Shown: positions 1 to 9,884, counted from the first letter of the stretch. The stretch is 64,000 bases of DNA from Bacteroidota bacterium (GCA_021825585.1 JAKAGT010000001.1:124001-188000); one strand, 5' to 3'. The notes: generated by a model from the letters alone, not told the origin. Translations and numbers: made by a program.

Positions 1-1019
1 TTGAACATGTATGCACCGTCGTACCGGACCTCTTCCATCAGGCTGAGAGTCTCCCTATGTTCGTCGTCCGTTTCGGTCGGGAAGCCCGCGATTATATCGG
101 TAGAAAGCGCTACTCCAGGAACCCGCGCACGGATTCTTTTCGCCAACTCCATGTAGTGGTCCCTTGTGTACGTTCTGTTCATTGCCTCAAGCACGCGGGT
201 CGACCCGGACTGGACAGGGAGATGTATATACTTGCACAGATTGTCATGAGCGGCAATCGTATCTATGAGCTTGTCCGATAGATCCTGCGGATGAGAGGTC
301 GTGAATCTTATTCTGACGGACGGTTCCACATTCGCCACCGCGGCCAGAAGGTCGGCAAAATCCTTCTCGCCATCGCGGTACGAGTTAACATTCTGACCGA
401 GGAGTGTTACCTCGCGGATACCCTGTCTCACAAGCTGTTCCACCTCGTTCACAACACCGGCCAAGGTCCGGCTTCGCTCGCGTCCCCTGGTGAACGGGAC
501 GATGCAAAAAGTACAAAACTTGTCACAGCCGCGCATCACTGAAATCCATGCTGAGATCCCCTCGGCCCTGAACGGTATGATATCATCGTATGTCTCGGTG
601 CGCGACAGCCTGACGCCCAGCCCCTGATTACCGGCCAGCGCGCCCTCGAGAAGCTGAGGGAGCCTGCGGTATTCATCCGGACCGACCACGACGTCGACTT
701 TCCTTCCGTCCAGGAGATTGGAGCGCAGCCGCTCAGCCATGCAGCCCAGGACCCCGACGACCAGGTTCGGCTTATCGGGTTTCTGACTTCTTATTGTACT
801 GAGCCTCTGCCTTATCTTCTCCTCCGCGTGTTCCCGAACGCTGCACGTGTTCAGAAGAACCACATCCGCATCATTCATGGTGTCTGTGGGCGAGTAGCCA
901 GATTTGCTCATTATGCCGAGGACAATCTCGGTGTCCGCGAGGTTCATCTGGCATCCATACGTCTCTATGTAAACCTTCAATCTGTTGTCAGAATTCATAT
1001 GCGCCAATTTGTCACTCAT
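1..1019 (-). CDS. miaB: tRNA-2-methylthio-N6-dimethylallyladenosine synthase MiaB (3' end beyond window)
   Basis: Radical-SAM methylthiotransferase that converts i6A37 to ms2i6A37 in tRNAs reading UNN codons. Translating the minus strand from the ATG at 1019 gives an N-terminal UPF0004 domain (YIETYGCQMNLADTE, then NTCSVREHAEEK and LGCMAER, whose cysteines bind the auxiliary cluster). The radical-SAM motif MRGCDKFCTFCIVPFTRG (CxxxCxxC) follows, then the GQNVNSY and TSHPQDLSD segments. About 339 codons are present against roughly 440 in the family, so the end of the SAM domain and the TRAM domain lie off the left edge. An in-frame ATG at 998 is an alternative start; neither start has a convincing Shine-Dalgarno. 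The long NTCSVRE and GCMAER matches favour MiaB over MtaB or RimO. Confidence 0.93.
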   Translation of the reverse strand, partial: MSDKLAHMNSDNRLKVYIETYGCQMNLADTEIVLGIMSKSGYSPTDTMNDADVVLLNTCSVREHAEEKIRQRLSTIRSQKPDKPNLVVGVLGCMAERLRSNLLDGRKVDVVVGPDEYRRLPQLLEGALAGNQGLGVRLSRTETYDDIIPFRAEGISAWISVMRGCDKFCTFCIVPFTRGRERSRTLAGVVNEVEQLVRQGIREVTLLGQNVNSYRDGEKDFADLLAAVANVEPSVRIRFTTSHPQDLSDKLIDTIAAHDNLCKYIHLPVQSGSTRVLEAMNRTYTRDHYMELAKRIRARVPGVALSTDIIAGFPTETDDEHRETLSLMEEVRYDGAYMF

Positions 1020-1917
1020 ATGTAAAATTTCGTCAACAATTTAATTCTGCATAGAGGAATAAACAAACCATCTGAAAATCGCCCGGCGGGATGCCCCAAT
1101 ATGCCTCAAAACGAACGAGTTGCATCTATATCCTGGCCGAAATCCGCACAGAAAAGCCCGGACGGCATGCGAGACGCTGTTGTCCCATCTGCTTGAGAAA
1201 TCCTCCAACACTATCGGCGGCGCGGTCGCCCGGTTCCGGATCAACCGCAATGGCTGTGCAGGGTCGCCAATTCTTTTCTTTAATGGATGTTGAAGCGTAA
1301 ACCGGCATTCAGTCCTCTGCATTTTTCTCCTTCATACTACCTACTTCATACTCACCGCCATTGTTTCTCAACTTTTACCTCAACCTTTTCCCCATTCATT
1401 GAAGATGACCTCTCTTACTGCATGCTTGCAATGCGTATCGGCGGTGCGACTTGACAAATTCCTGACGACCCGCTATACTTCCGCTACGACTACTTTCCGG
1501 GCTTCTGACGTTCGAGGGGAAATTGAAAAGATCCGGGAAGAAATGAGGAGGATTACCATTCGCCGGTCGTAGCGTAAACAGCGCACAGATGAACCGGAAT
1601 TGGAGACTGAGGAGAACGAACTGATCGTGACCTTAATCAGGGATGGTACTGCGGAAAAAGCGGAGTGGAGTATCTTCCACCGTGCTTTGCGGTGGTTTAC
1701 AGTTCGCAATCGTCAGAGAAGTTCTCGTAATTCAAAATTCTTGACGTATTGTGATCGGGGTTTCCCAGCAAATCTAAATTGCGAAAGCATTGTAGAAACC
1801 CACCTAACTCGCGGTGGTGTCGCCGCTTTCTCATGGATGACATGAAAACACATTCTTAGTTTTTATTGCGGGAGGAGAGAAGGTGAATTTTGTAAGGATA
1901 AATCTATGTAGGCGACA
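1020..1917. other. long intergenic region, no recognised gene
   Basis: About 900 bases between miaB (leftward) and the first propeller lipoprotein (rightward). It must hold the promoters of both. A pyrimidine-rich stretch near 1320-1400 resembles the low-complexity tracts elsewhere in the window. Small open frames exist, for example 1405-1572 (plus, 55 codons, ending in a charged helical segment GEIEKIREEMRRITI), but none has a ribosome site or a family I recognise. It could include decayed gene remnants. Confidence 0.6.
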
Positions 1918-3021
1918 ATGAAGAAGCATTTGAATTCACAAGGGATTTGGCTTGCGGTGTTCTTATTTACGAACCTGTTCACTTCCTGCAACAAGGACAG
2001 CAACCTGGTTGGTCCGGGAAAACCTCCTGTCTGGACTCAGGAACAACTGCAGAGTTTGCAGGTTCGAGGTGTATGTGCCACTGGCAATGTTATCATCGTG
2101 GGTGGTTATCCAATGAACACGTCATACGGTTATTTCTTTCGCTCGACTGACAACGGTGCCACGTGGGTAATGACAGACTCCTTCGGTGTAAATAACACTT
2201 CTCCCGGACTAAACTTCGTGATTTATCCGTCCTTCACGTTTCTTGTTGACGGTGCGGATATTCTTGCCGGTGTCGGGGGCGGGATGAACAGAGGTGATAT
2301 ATATCGCTCGACAGATGGAGGGATGACGTGGAGCGATAAGGGGATAAGCTGGCCTGAAAGTGGGGACGCCGACGCGAAGAATATCAATTCATTCTGTTCG
2401 ACTGGGGAAAACATATTCGCAGGAACCTTCCATGGCGTGTTCCGCTCGACGGATCGGGGTGCAACTTGGAAAGCCGCAAATGCGGGATTGACATGGCCGA
2501 TTGAGGGGCTCGCGTCAACTGGCTCAAGCTTATTCGCCTGTACAGAGGGTGAAGGGATCTTTCTTTCCGACGATGGGGGGACAAGTTGGCGGATAACGGA
2601 TACATCGAACTATATCTTTGTGTCGCTTGCGGCGATCAGAAATGAAGTTTTTGCCGGTGCATTCCAATTTTACGAAAGACCTTTGACTGGTGGGGCGTTT
2701 CTTTCTACTGATTATGGCGTTACCTGGGTGCATTCTGATTCCGGGCTCACAAACCACGCGGTCAATGTTCTCATTTCCAGCGGGACCGATCTCTATGCCG
2801 GAACAAACTCAGGGGTTTTTTTCTCCGCGAACGATGGAGGAACGTGGATGTTTGACTCTGCTGGATCAGCATCGGGTTCGACTGACGTCATCGCACTTGC
2901 GGTTAATGGTTCGCGCATCATAGAAGGGACCTTACAGGGCGTGTGGGTTCAACCGCTTCCAGTGTCGAACGATGTGATAACCGAAAGGAACCGGGTTGGC
3001 TTAACGGGGAAAGGAGGATGA
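1918..3021 (+). CDS. Asp-box (BNR/sialidase-type) beta-propeller lipoprotein, paralog 1
   Basis: Exported lipoprotein of 367 residues. A signal peptide ends in the lipobox FTSC, so the mature protein starts at Cys and is probably anchored in the outer membrane. The rest is built of Asp-box repeats S-x-D-x-G-x-x-W: FRSTDNGATW, YRSTDGGMTW, FRSTDRGATW, FLSDDGGTSW, FLSTDYGVTW and a weaker FFSANDGGTW. Each follows an LFAGT-type strand, as in sortilin/photosystem-stability-factor-like propellers. No enzyme residues can be assigned; a binding or adhesion role is inference. It is the first of three paralogs at 1.9, 3.8 and 5.0 kb. A purine-rich GGAGGAGAGAAGG near 1871 is far upstream of the ATG, so the start rests on the signal peptide. 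Confidence 0.85.
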   Translation: MKKHLNSQGIWLAVFLFTNLFTSCNKDSNLVGPGKPPVWTQEQLQSLQVRGVCATGNVIIVGGYPMNTSYGYFFRSTDNGATWVMTDSFGVNNTSPGLNFVIYPSFTFLVDGADILAGVGGGMNRGDIYRSTDGGMTWSDKGISWPESGDADAKNINSFCSTGENIFAGTFHGVFRSTDRGATWKAANAGLTWPIEGLASTGSSLFACTEGEGIFLSDDGGTSWRITDTSNYIFVSLAAIRNEVFAGAFQFYERPLTGGAFLSTDYGVTWVHSDSGLTNHAVNVLISSGTDLYAGTNSGVFFSANDGGTWMFDSAGSASGSTDVIALAVNGSRIIEGTLQGVWVQPLPVSNDVITERNRVGLTGKGG

Positions 3022-3044
3022 CATGCTAAAGTTCATATAACCAT

Positions 3045-3064
3045 GGGGGCGTTGGCGCGCCCCC
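3045..3064 (+). terminator. GC hairpin after propeller paralog 1
   Basis: Perfect 7-bp stem GGGGGCG/CGCCCCC with a 6-base loop, 24 bases after the stop codon. No U-tract follows, so it may act as a 3'-end stabiliser or a weak terminator. The same structure with matching flanks lies at 4924-4943, behind paralog 2. Confidence 0.6.
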
Positions 3065-3118
3065 ACAGCAGATAAGTAATAAAGAATCTAAACGAAGCAC
3101 AAAAAGGAGAACCTGTTT

Positions 3119-3685
3119 ATGCAAAGATTAATCATTCTCTTGCCGGTATTAATACTGTTGACTTTTTCCAACGTGCAATCTCAGACAACAGACGCCCCAT
3201 CGAATGGGAGCAAGGCGCTCCTTTTTGATTTTGCCGGACTCAGTAATCTCGGTGCTAATGCCTACAACGGCGGGATCGGCGGAAAGTACTTCCTTTCGGA
3301 TCAGACCGCTCTTCGTGCCATGTTGTTGTTCGGACTGGATAACAGGAGCCTGGCCGGCGCAAAAAACGATGACGTCCAATTCGGGCTCAGTGCCGGGCTG
3401 GAGTATCATCTCCCAATATCAACTCATGTAAGTCCATATGTCGGTGGTTTGTTGATCGCCAAAACCGAGGATACAAAGATGACGGGAGCGACATCCACCT
3501 CTACATCTGCTGGAGTGGCTGGGATCGCAGGAGTGGAGTATTTTTTCAATAAGAACATAAGCCTGGCTGCAGAGTATCAATTCGGCCTGACGGCGACGAA
3601 CACCACTCAATCTCCTGGAGATACCCAACAGGAGCTTCAAATTGGATTCCAGACGGCTAATCTGACGCTCGGCGTGTATTTCTAA
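3119..3685 (+). CDS. outer-membrane beta-barrel protein (OmpA/OmpW-like size)
   Basis: 188 residues with a clear signal peptide (LIILLPVLILLTFSNVQSQ) and a body of alternating amphipathic strands: GGIGGKYFLSDQTALRAML, FGLSAGLEYHLP, SPYVGGLLIAK, AGIAGVEYFFNKNISLAAEY and the terminal LTLGVYF. It ends in the aromatic residue used as an outer-membrane barrel signal. The length fits an eight-stranded barrel of the PF13505 kind. AAGGAGAA lies about seven bases before the ATG. It sits between propeller paralogs 1 and 2 on the same strand, so it may share a transcript with them and be their membrane partner, which is inference. Confidence 0.82.
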   Translation: MQRLIILLPVLILLTFSNVQSQTTDAPSNGSKALLFDFAGLSNLGANAYNGGIGGKYFLSDQTALRAMLLFGLDNRSLAGAKNDDVQFGLSAGLEYHLPISTHVSPYVGGLLIAKTEDTKMTGATSTSTSAGVAGIAGVEYFFNKNISLAAEYQFGLTATNTTQSPGDTQQELQIGFQTANLTLGVYF

Positions 3686-3766
3686 GAAGCTTCACCAATA
3701 ATAAAAGGGTGGCTTCCAATACGGGGACCACCACTATTATTGTAAAGTTAGTACCGGAGAAAAAAA

Positions 3767-4873
3767 ATGAAGAGTCGTATGATAAACAAGAGACTTTATT
3801 TCGCCCTGCTTGCTGGTATGTGCTTGCTTATCGGCTGTCACAACAATCTCATAGGTTCAGGCGGCTCTGTCTGGACACAGGGGACAGGAGTCATCAATGT
3901 GAACCATTTCTATGCGAGCGGTGGAAATCTCTTAGCAAGCACATACTGTGCTCCATGCTCGCAGGCTTACATCTTTCTGTCGACAGATGAGGGGGTGACT
4001 TGGAAGCTGGACACAACCTTTCATGTCTATAATCACTACGTTATGTGTTCCGACAGTATATGCGTCACAAACGGTCAATACCTTTCAGCGCCTATCACGT
4101 TTATGTCGGATGGCAAGTACGTTTTTGCAGGGGTGAGTGACTGTTTCAGAGGAGCGATATACAGGTCGTCCGACAATGGAATAACATGGAGCAACGAGGG
4201 AATAAGCTGGCCGGAGAACGACTCAAACCATTCAGAGGATATAAACTGCTTTTCGGTGTTGAACGGCAATATCTTTGCAGGGACCTATCATGGAATCTTT
4301 GTATCGACAGACGAGGGAAGTAGCTGGCGAGCCGACAACGCTGGTCTTCCGATTATATATACCGGGCACCCGCCGACTATAACCGATCTTGTTGTAGAGG
4401 GAGGAAATCTTTTCGCCTCAAGTGGGGGCTATAATATATACCGATCCATGAATGGCGGTGCAAGTTGGGCTGAAGTCGATTCGATAGATGGCTCGTTCCA
4501 CCGTCTCGCGGCGATAGGCTCGGAGGTCTTTGCGTCGGCATTCAATGTTCCGGACGAACCGGTGACCGGAGGTGTCTTTGCCTCCACAGACAATGGCAAG
4601 AGCTGGCAGCGTGCGGATGCCGATCTGCCAGACCATGGTGTTGGCGACATTTGTGCCAACGGATCTTACCTGTTTGCTGGAACTGAGACGGCAATCTTTT
4701 TTTCAGATGACCTGGGTGCAACATGGATAGATATCTCAAATGCCGCTCCTTTTAGTGGAGCAACCCCTACGGTCTGGTCGGACGGACCTTATTTGTTTGC
4801 CAATAGTGGTGGAGGCGTTTGGCGGTATCCGCTCTTTTTGCTGCCCGTTTTCTCTCAGAACAGGACAGATTAA
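3767..4873 (+). CDS. Asp-box beta-propeller lipoprotein, paralog 2
   Basis: 368 residues, signal peptide with lipobox LIGC, then a Gly/Ser-rich linker and six Asp-boxes: FLSTDEGVTW, YRSSDNGITW, FVSTDEGSSW, YRSMNGGASW, FASTDNGKSW and FFSDDLGATW. Alignment by eye to paralog 1 runs the full length (IYRS-D-G-TWS-GISWPE, GNIFAGTYHGIF, RLAAIGSEVFASAF). It carries an extra cysteine-containing loop (CAPCSQAY) and other cysteines near residues 90-120. GGAGAAAAAA stands just before the ATG. Mature product is probably outer-membrane-anchored; the function is unknown. Confidence 0.85.
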   Translation: MKSRMINKRLYFALLAGMCLLIGCHNNLIGSGGSVWTQGTGVINVNHFYASGGNLLASTYCAPCSQAYIFLSTDEGVTWKLDTTFHVYNHYVMCSDSICVTNGQYLSAPITFMSDGKYVFAGVSDCFRGAIYRSSDNGITWSNEGISWPENDSNHSEDINCFSVLNGNIFAGTYHGIFVSTDEGSSWRADNAGLPIIYTGHPPTITDLVVEGGNLFASSGGYNIYRSMNGGASWAEVDSIDGSFHRLAAIGSEVFASAFNVPDEPVTGGVFASTDNGKSWQRADADLPDHGVGDICANGSYLFAGTETAIFFSDDLGATWIDISNAAPFSGATPTVWSDGPYLFANSGGGVWRYPLFLLPVFSQNRTD

Positions 4874-4923
4874 AGTCCAAAGGAATTGAAAGGGGGGTAA
4901 TATGCTAAAGTTTATGTAACGAT

Positions 4924-4943
4924 GGGGGCGCTGGAACGCCCCC
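4924..4943 (+). terminator. GC hairpin after propeller paralog 2
   Basis: GGGGGCG/CGCCCCC stem with a 6-base loop of different sequence from the copy at 3045-3064. The flanks on both sides are also alike (ATGCTAAAGTT-AT-TAAC before, CCCAC...GATAAG after), so the 3' flank was duplicated together with the gene. The stem is kept while the loop has diverged. Confidence 0.6.
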
Positions 4944-5018
4944 ACGGTGGATAAGAAGACATGCGATAACCAGCCTGTTCTTGCAGGAATTAGTCCGCGT
5001 AACTAATTGGGAAGTAAT

Positions 5019-6020
5019 ATGAAATACATCGGGTTTTCATTTGCCTTGCTCCTGTTGGGGAGCTTGAGTGCTGGCTGCAATAATAATCCAACTGGCCCAG
5101 GTGGCTCCGCGTGGTCACAGTGCGAAGGTTTGCCAGACCTGCCTATCACAGGGTTCGCCGCAACTGGAAACAACCTTGTTGCGGGAAGTTACAATGCTCC
5201 GCTTTCGCAGGCTTATATCTTTATTTCTTTTAATAACGGGTTAAGCTGGTCTCTCGACACGACATTTCACACCAAGAATCATTCACCTGGTACCTATTAT
5301 TTTGTTGGTACACCCGTTACGTTTCTCTCCGACGCTGGCTACCTCTTTGCTGGGATAGCGGGGGATGGCGGCAACATGTATGTCTCCACAAACGGTGGAA
5401 GAACATGGGTGGAAAGAGATACTAACTTTGTTCAGTCTGTCTGGTGCCTGGCTGCATCTAGGGGAGCCGTCCTTGCAGGAACAGGCCAGGGAGTGTTTCG
5501 TTCGACAGACCATGGTACAAGTTGGATTGCCGCCAACAAAGGATTATCGTCCACGGTTAGCGGGCTTGCCGTTGTTGGGACGAGCATTTTTGCTTGCACG
5601 GAGGGCGAGGGCATTTACAAATCGGTGAATGGTGCAATGATCTGGGCAGAGGTCAACACAACGGAGTTTGATTTTCACAGTCTCGCGGCAATTGCGGGGC
5701 AGATTTTCGCCGGATTTCCCGGAGGTTACTCCAACGGTGGTGTTCTCGAGTCAGCAGATAATGGAGCAACCTGGAGGCTTGTAGATGCGGGGCTCGCAAA
5801 TTCTTCAGTCAATGTACTTTGTGTCAATGGTTCGAATCTCTTTGCCGGCACAAATGAGGGTGTTTTTCTCACTACTAATATGGGAGGATACTGGATGGAT
5901 ACTTCAACGGGGACATCAGTTGATTCGTCAGCAACGATTTCACTCTTTGTTAGCGGCTCATTTCTGTTCGCAGGAACGAACGACCGCGGTGCATGGAGGT
6001 ATCCGGTTTTTCTAAAATGA
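5019..6020 (+). CDS. Asp-box beta-propeller lipoprotein, paralog 3
   Basis: 333 residues from the ATG at 5019. An in-frame TTG at 5007 would add four residues ahead of a normal signal peptide and is less likely. The lipobox is SAGC, then NNNPTGPGGSAW. Asp-box units are FISFNNGLSW, YVSTNGGRTW, FRSTDHGTSW, YKSVNGAMIW (degenerate), LESADNGATW and FLTTNMGGYW. The C-terminal units are more decayed than in paralog 1. The CTEGEGI-KS segment matches paralog 1 closely. No hairpin of the 3045/4924 type follows this copy; instead the protease gene begins after 50 bases. Confidence 0.84.
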   Translation: MKYIGFSFALLLLGSLSAGCNNNPTGPGGSAWSQCEGLPDLPITGFAATGNNLVAGSYNAPLSQAYIFISFNNGLSWSLDTTFHTKNHSPGTYYFVGTPVTFLSDAGYLFAGIAGDGGNMYVSTNGGRTWVERDTNFVQSVWCLAASRGAVLAGTGQGVFRSTDHGTSWIAANKGLSSTVSGLAVVGTSIFACTEGEGIYKSVNGAMIWAEVNTTEFDFHSLAAIAGQIFAGFPGGYSNGGVLESADNGATWRLVDAGLANSSVNVLCVNGSNLFAGTNEGVFLTTNMGGYWMDTSTGTSVDSSATISLFVSGSFLFAGTNDRGAWRYPVFLK

Positions 6021-6070
6021 TGCGATCGTGTAAGAATATTCGTAGCACAAAACCATAGGAGGAAATAGCT

Positions 6071-9000
6071 ATGAAAAAGGTAAAGATAAAGCTGTCACTT
6101 TCGCTGGCCATATTTTTTCTGTTCCAAATCAGCACTGCTATGATTGCGCAAGGTCAGCAAATAATCCATGGCACCGCTCCCAGCAGCATTGCAAGATTCG
6201 GGCTAAAACCGATCTCACAGTTGGCTGGTACGGAGCGAATGAATCACCCCGCCGCAAGCGGCGGGGTATCTTCTGATGGTTTGGGTTCCACATCGCCGCA
6301 AGCGGCGGGGAATTCAACCCTGAGCGATTAAATCTTGCGATTTGTCTACCGCTGCGTAATGAGACAGCGCTCAGGCAATTGCTTGAACAGATATACAGTC
6401 CAACAAGTCCTGATTATCATCATTATCTCACTGTTCTCCAATTCACCTCACAATTCGGTCCGACAGATAAGGACTATCAAACAGTCATTGCCTTCGCAAA
6501 AGCAAATGGTATGACAGTCACGGGTACGTACCCGAACCGGATGACAGTGGATGTGAGTGCAACTGTCGCAAGTGTCGAAAAAGTCTTACATGTTACAATG
6601 AACCTGTACCAGCACCCTATGGAGGCGCGCAGATTTTACGCGCCAGATCGCGATCCCTCACTTAATTTAGCTGTTCCTATCTTAAGAATTAGCGGTCTGG
6701 ACAACTACTCGCGTCCGCACCCTCATTCTATTGCGACCCGAATCGAGAATGGTGGCACAATAATACCACAATCTGGTTCAGGACCCGGTGGTACTTATTG
6801 GGGGACGGATTTCAGAGCCGCGTATGTTCCTTCTGTGTCGCTTGATGGGTCGGGGCAGAAGTTGGGGCTACTTCAATTTGATGGCTTCAATCCTAACGAC
6901 ATTACCTACTATGAAAATTATAAGATTCCCCATCTTCCGAATGTCACATTAGACACCGTGCTTTTGGACAATTTCAACGGTCTGCCAATTGGCAATGATA
7001 ATTACGACAGAGAAGTATGTCTTGATATTGATATGGCGATCTCCATGGCGCCTGGACTGTCGGCAGTTGTAATATATGAAGCAGGTCCCAACGGGAACTA
7101 TGACGATATCATTACGCGTATGGCCACCGACGACATCTGCAAGCAGTTAAGTTCTTCCTGGGGTATCGGTGGGGAATTTACTGATAGCTATGCAGATCAG
7201 GTTTTTCAAGAGATGGCCACTCAGGGGCAGACTTTTTTCAACGCGTCGGGAGACATTGATGCAATAACCCATTCTACTTGGATAAGTGGAGGAGATACGG
7301 TTCATTCCTATTTCGATTTTCCCTCTGAAGACTCAAATATCATTCAAGTCGGTGGAACCACTTTGACCACGAGTGGACCAGCTGGTTCATGGTCTTCAGA
7401 AACTGTCTGGAATACTAATACATACTATGGGTATCCGACTAACGCATTCGTTGGAAGCACTGGCGGAGTAGGTACGTTATACTCTATCCCAAATTGGCAA
7501 CAAAACGCCAACTCATCCAACAATCAAGTCTCGTCGAGCTATCGGAACGTTCCTGATGTTGCATTGACCGCTGACAACATTTACGTCCGGTGTTCTCTGC
7601 TAGATGGTAGTGATTGGACCGTTATGGGCACGAGCGCCGCTGCTCCATTATGGGCAGGTTTTGTTGCCATGGTGAATCAGGAGGAGGCAGCAATCGGCAA
7701 AACCGGGGTGGGATTCATTGATCCAGCCATCTACAAAATCGCTGAGCTCGGCGAATATAACTCTGATTTTCACGACGTGACAAGCGGCAATAATGAATGG
7801 TCGGGTAGTGGGGGCGATTTCACTGCGTCCACGGGTTATGACCTCTGCACAGGTTGGGGAACTCCTAACGGCCAAAACTTGATAAGTGATCTTACACTGA
7901 ATTTGTACGTCCCGGGGCAGTACTCGACGATTGCTTCCGCTCTTTCCGCAGCTGTCAGTGGACAAACCGTGATTGTAAGTGGTGCGCAGACCGTGAGCAG
8001 CAATCTCACGGTTCCCAGCGGGGTGACGCTTCAAATCAATCCTGGCGCAACCATCACCTTCAGCGGCTACTACAAGCTACGCATCGAAGGAGCACTCTAC
8101 GCTAGCGGCTCATCAAGCAGCCCGATTACCTTCCAAGGCAGTGGCTCTCCAGGCTCGTGGTTCGGCATTGAATTCTACGACATCTCGCAAGGTTCGAGCC
8201 TCCGCTATTGCACCATAAAGGATGCTACCTATGGATTGAACCTGATCTCAAGCTATCTCCCTCCTAATCCTCTGGTTATCACAAACAATGACTACGGGGT
8301 AAACTGCACCAATTACAGCGACCCGAGTTTTATATCGACCGTTTTCAGCGGGAACAACTACGATGTCTACGGTGATGCTACCTCGACGATGCTGCTTGGA
8401 ACGTCGACCGGGCCGGGATATAACAGCTTCCGTAACCCCGGGATCTACCAGGTGTATTCAACTTATAGCGGTACCATCAGTGCCGAGGGGAACTGGTGGG
8501 GAAGCTCTTCGCCTTCTCCCTACGTTACCTCCAATGTGGATTATTCCAACTGGCTTTCCTCGGACCCGAATCCGGAGATGAAAGAGGTCGACGGAAAGCA
8601 CGTTGTCGTCGTTCAATCCGTATCGTCCTCTTCATCGGAGCCGCAAATCTCCCAGCCGAAGATCGCAAGCTCAGACACAAGCATCACAAAGCTCGACGCG
8701 GCGTACCGATTGTATCTCGGAGGAGATTATAAGGATGCGCTCCAGGCTTTTGAAACCGTGACGACGAGTTATCCGAATGACTTTGCGGCCTGCCGCGCGT
8801 TGGTTTTTACTGAGAGGTGCCTTGATAAGCTTGGTGAATCATCGGGTGTTCTCACAGAATTAAACGACGTCTCCGCTGCACGAACAGGCACAAAGGTAGG
8901 CACATTCGCTGAAGCGAGGCGGACATATCAGTATCTGGAGCGGGGGAAGTACCAGGAAGCGCTTGCGCAAGCCGTGCAGATTGCCGGTTCGAGCAGCGAC

Positions 9001-9465
9001 ACGGCTCTTGTGAAGTTCGCGCTTTATGATGCCGGGAGCATCGATTGGTATGATCTTGGCAACAAGAGAGATGGCGAGAAATACTATCGCCAGCTGATCT
9101 CACACTTCCCAGGCGATCCGCTCAGTGCTTCCGCACTTGTAGCCATGGGAGAGTCAACCTCACCATCTGCATCTCAGCAGCAAGCGGATACTTCAACGGT
9201 AGAGAAACGCGTCGCGCTCGGGAATTATCCCAATCCGTTCAATCCGACAACAGAGATCAGCTATCAGCTGCCACGGAACGGCCAGGTCACTCTGAAGGTT
9301 TATGATGTCCTGGGCCGGCTTGTGTCAACGCTGGTTGAAGGCTATCAATCGGCGGGTGTACACACCGTTCAGTTCAACGGCGACAATCTTGCCAGCGGCG
9401 TCTACTTCTACCAGCTCACTGCGCCGGGGCTTGAGAAGGTAAACAAGATGATCCTTATGAAGTGA
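6071..9465 (+). pseudogene. sedolisin (S53) protease with T9SS sorting domain, frame broken by a repeat insertion
   Basis: The first part (6071-6331) has a signal peptide and the start of a pro-kumamolisin propeptide, ending PISQLAGTERMN before running into repeat sequence and a stop. The second frame (open from about 6331, first ATG 6379) resumes exactly there with LNLAICLPLRNE and the rest of the propeptide. The peptidase domain has the tetrad intact in 6379-based numbering: E212 and D216 (REVCLDID), D292 (SGD), S419 (GTSAAAP). A parallel beta-helix-like region (about 510-720), a TPR-like helical region (about 775-930) and a type-A sorting domain (NYPNPFNPTTEISYQL to the end) follow. Without the insertion this would be a secreted, surface-attached acid protease of about 1,090 residues. 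As it stands, the downstream frame has no signal peptide. Confidence 0.88.
6242..6334. repeat. REP/MITE-like palindromic repeat pair inserted in the protease gene
   Basis: Contains two copies of CGCCGCAAGCGGCGGGG. The first extends to a perfect palindrome CCCCGCCGC-AA-GCGGCGGGG (6247-6266); the second is at 6294-6310. AATC occurs at 6242-6245 and again at 6331-6334, which looks like a 4-bp target duplication. Removing 89 bases (6246-6334) restores a single reading frame and a family-typical ERMNLAICLPLRN junction. The element has no coding capacity, so it would have been moved in trans. Confidence 0.8.
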
Positions 9466-9884
9466 TTCTGTACTGCACCTCCCGTCGAGAGTAACTGTTC
9501 GGGGCCCGATTAGCAGGAAGTCGGGCCTCGTCGTTATCCGACCTTCCTGAAGCCTCTCTGGATACAAGAGGTTTTCCAGGAGTATCCCAAGAACTCGCTA
9601 ATCTTGGGAATGTGCCTTGCAGACGGCCGGCAGCGGTCCAACTCTCAGCCACAGCCGCCATTTCGTCCACACCGGATGCCGCAACCACCTCGAATTGCCT
9701 CAAGTTTGAGTTCAGGCACTTTCAGCGCACAGGTCCCCTAAAGCAACAAGATGACGAGAAGAAACCCTTGGGAGGGGGGGCCCCGAAATTGGAATTGGCA
9801 GAATGGCAACGCATCTATGTAAGTGCGCCACGGTTTGTATTTTGGCAGTCTCTTAAATAACTTGCTTGAAAATCAGGAGAATGA
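9466..9884. other. intergenic region before ddl
   Basis: About 420 bases with a hairpin at 9503-9527 near its left end and the ddl ribosome site (CAGGAGA, 9874-9880) at its right end. A run of G and C (GGAGGGGGGGCCCC) is near 9771. No gene, tRNA or known element was recognised in the rest. Confidence 0.6.
9503..9527 (+). terminator. hairpin after the protease gene
   Basis: GGCCCGA/TCGGGCC stem of 7 bp with an 11-base loop, 38 bases after the stop of the sorting domain. It is followed by only a weakly T-rich TCGTCGTTAT, so termination strength is uncertain. Confidence 0.5.

Noticed and set aside
1405-1572. 55-codon plus-strand frame in the first intergenic region
   Set aside because: Helical, charged C-terminus but no ribosome site and no recognised family.
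5007-5018. TTG start for propeller paralog 3
   Set aside because: The ATG at 5019 begins a standard signal peptide directly and aligns with the other paralogs.
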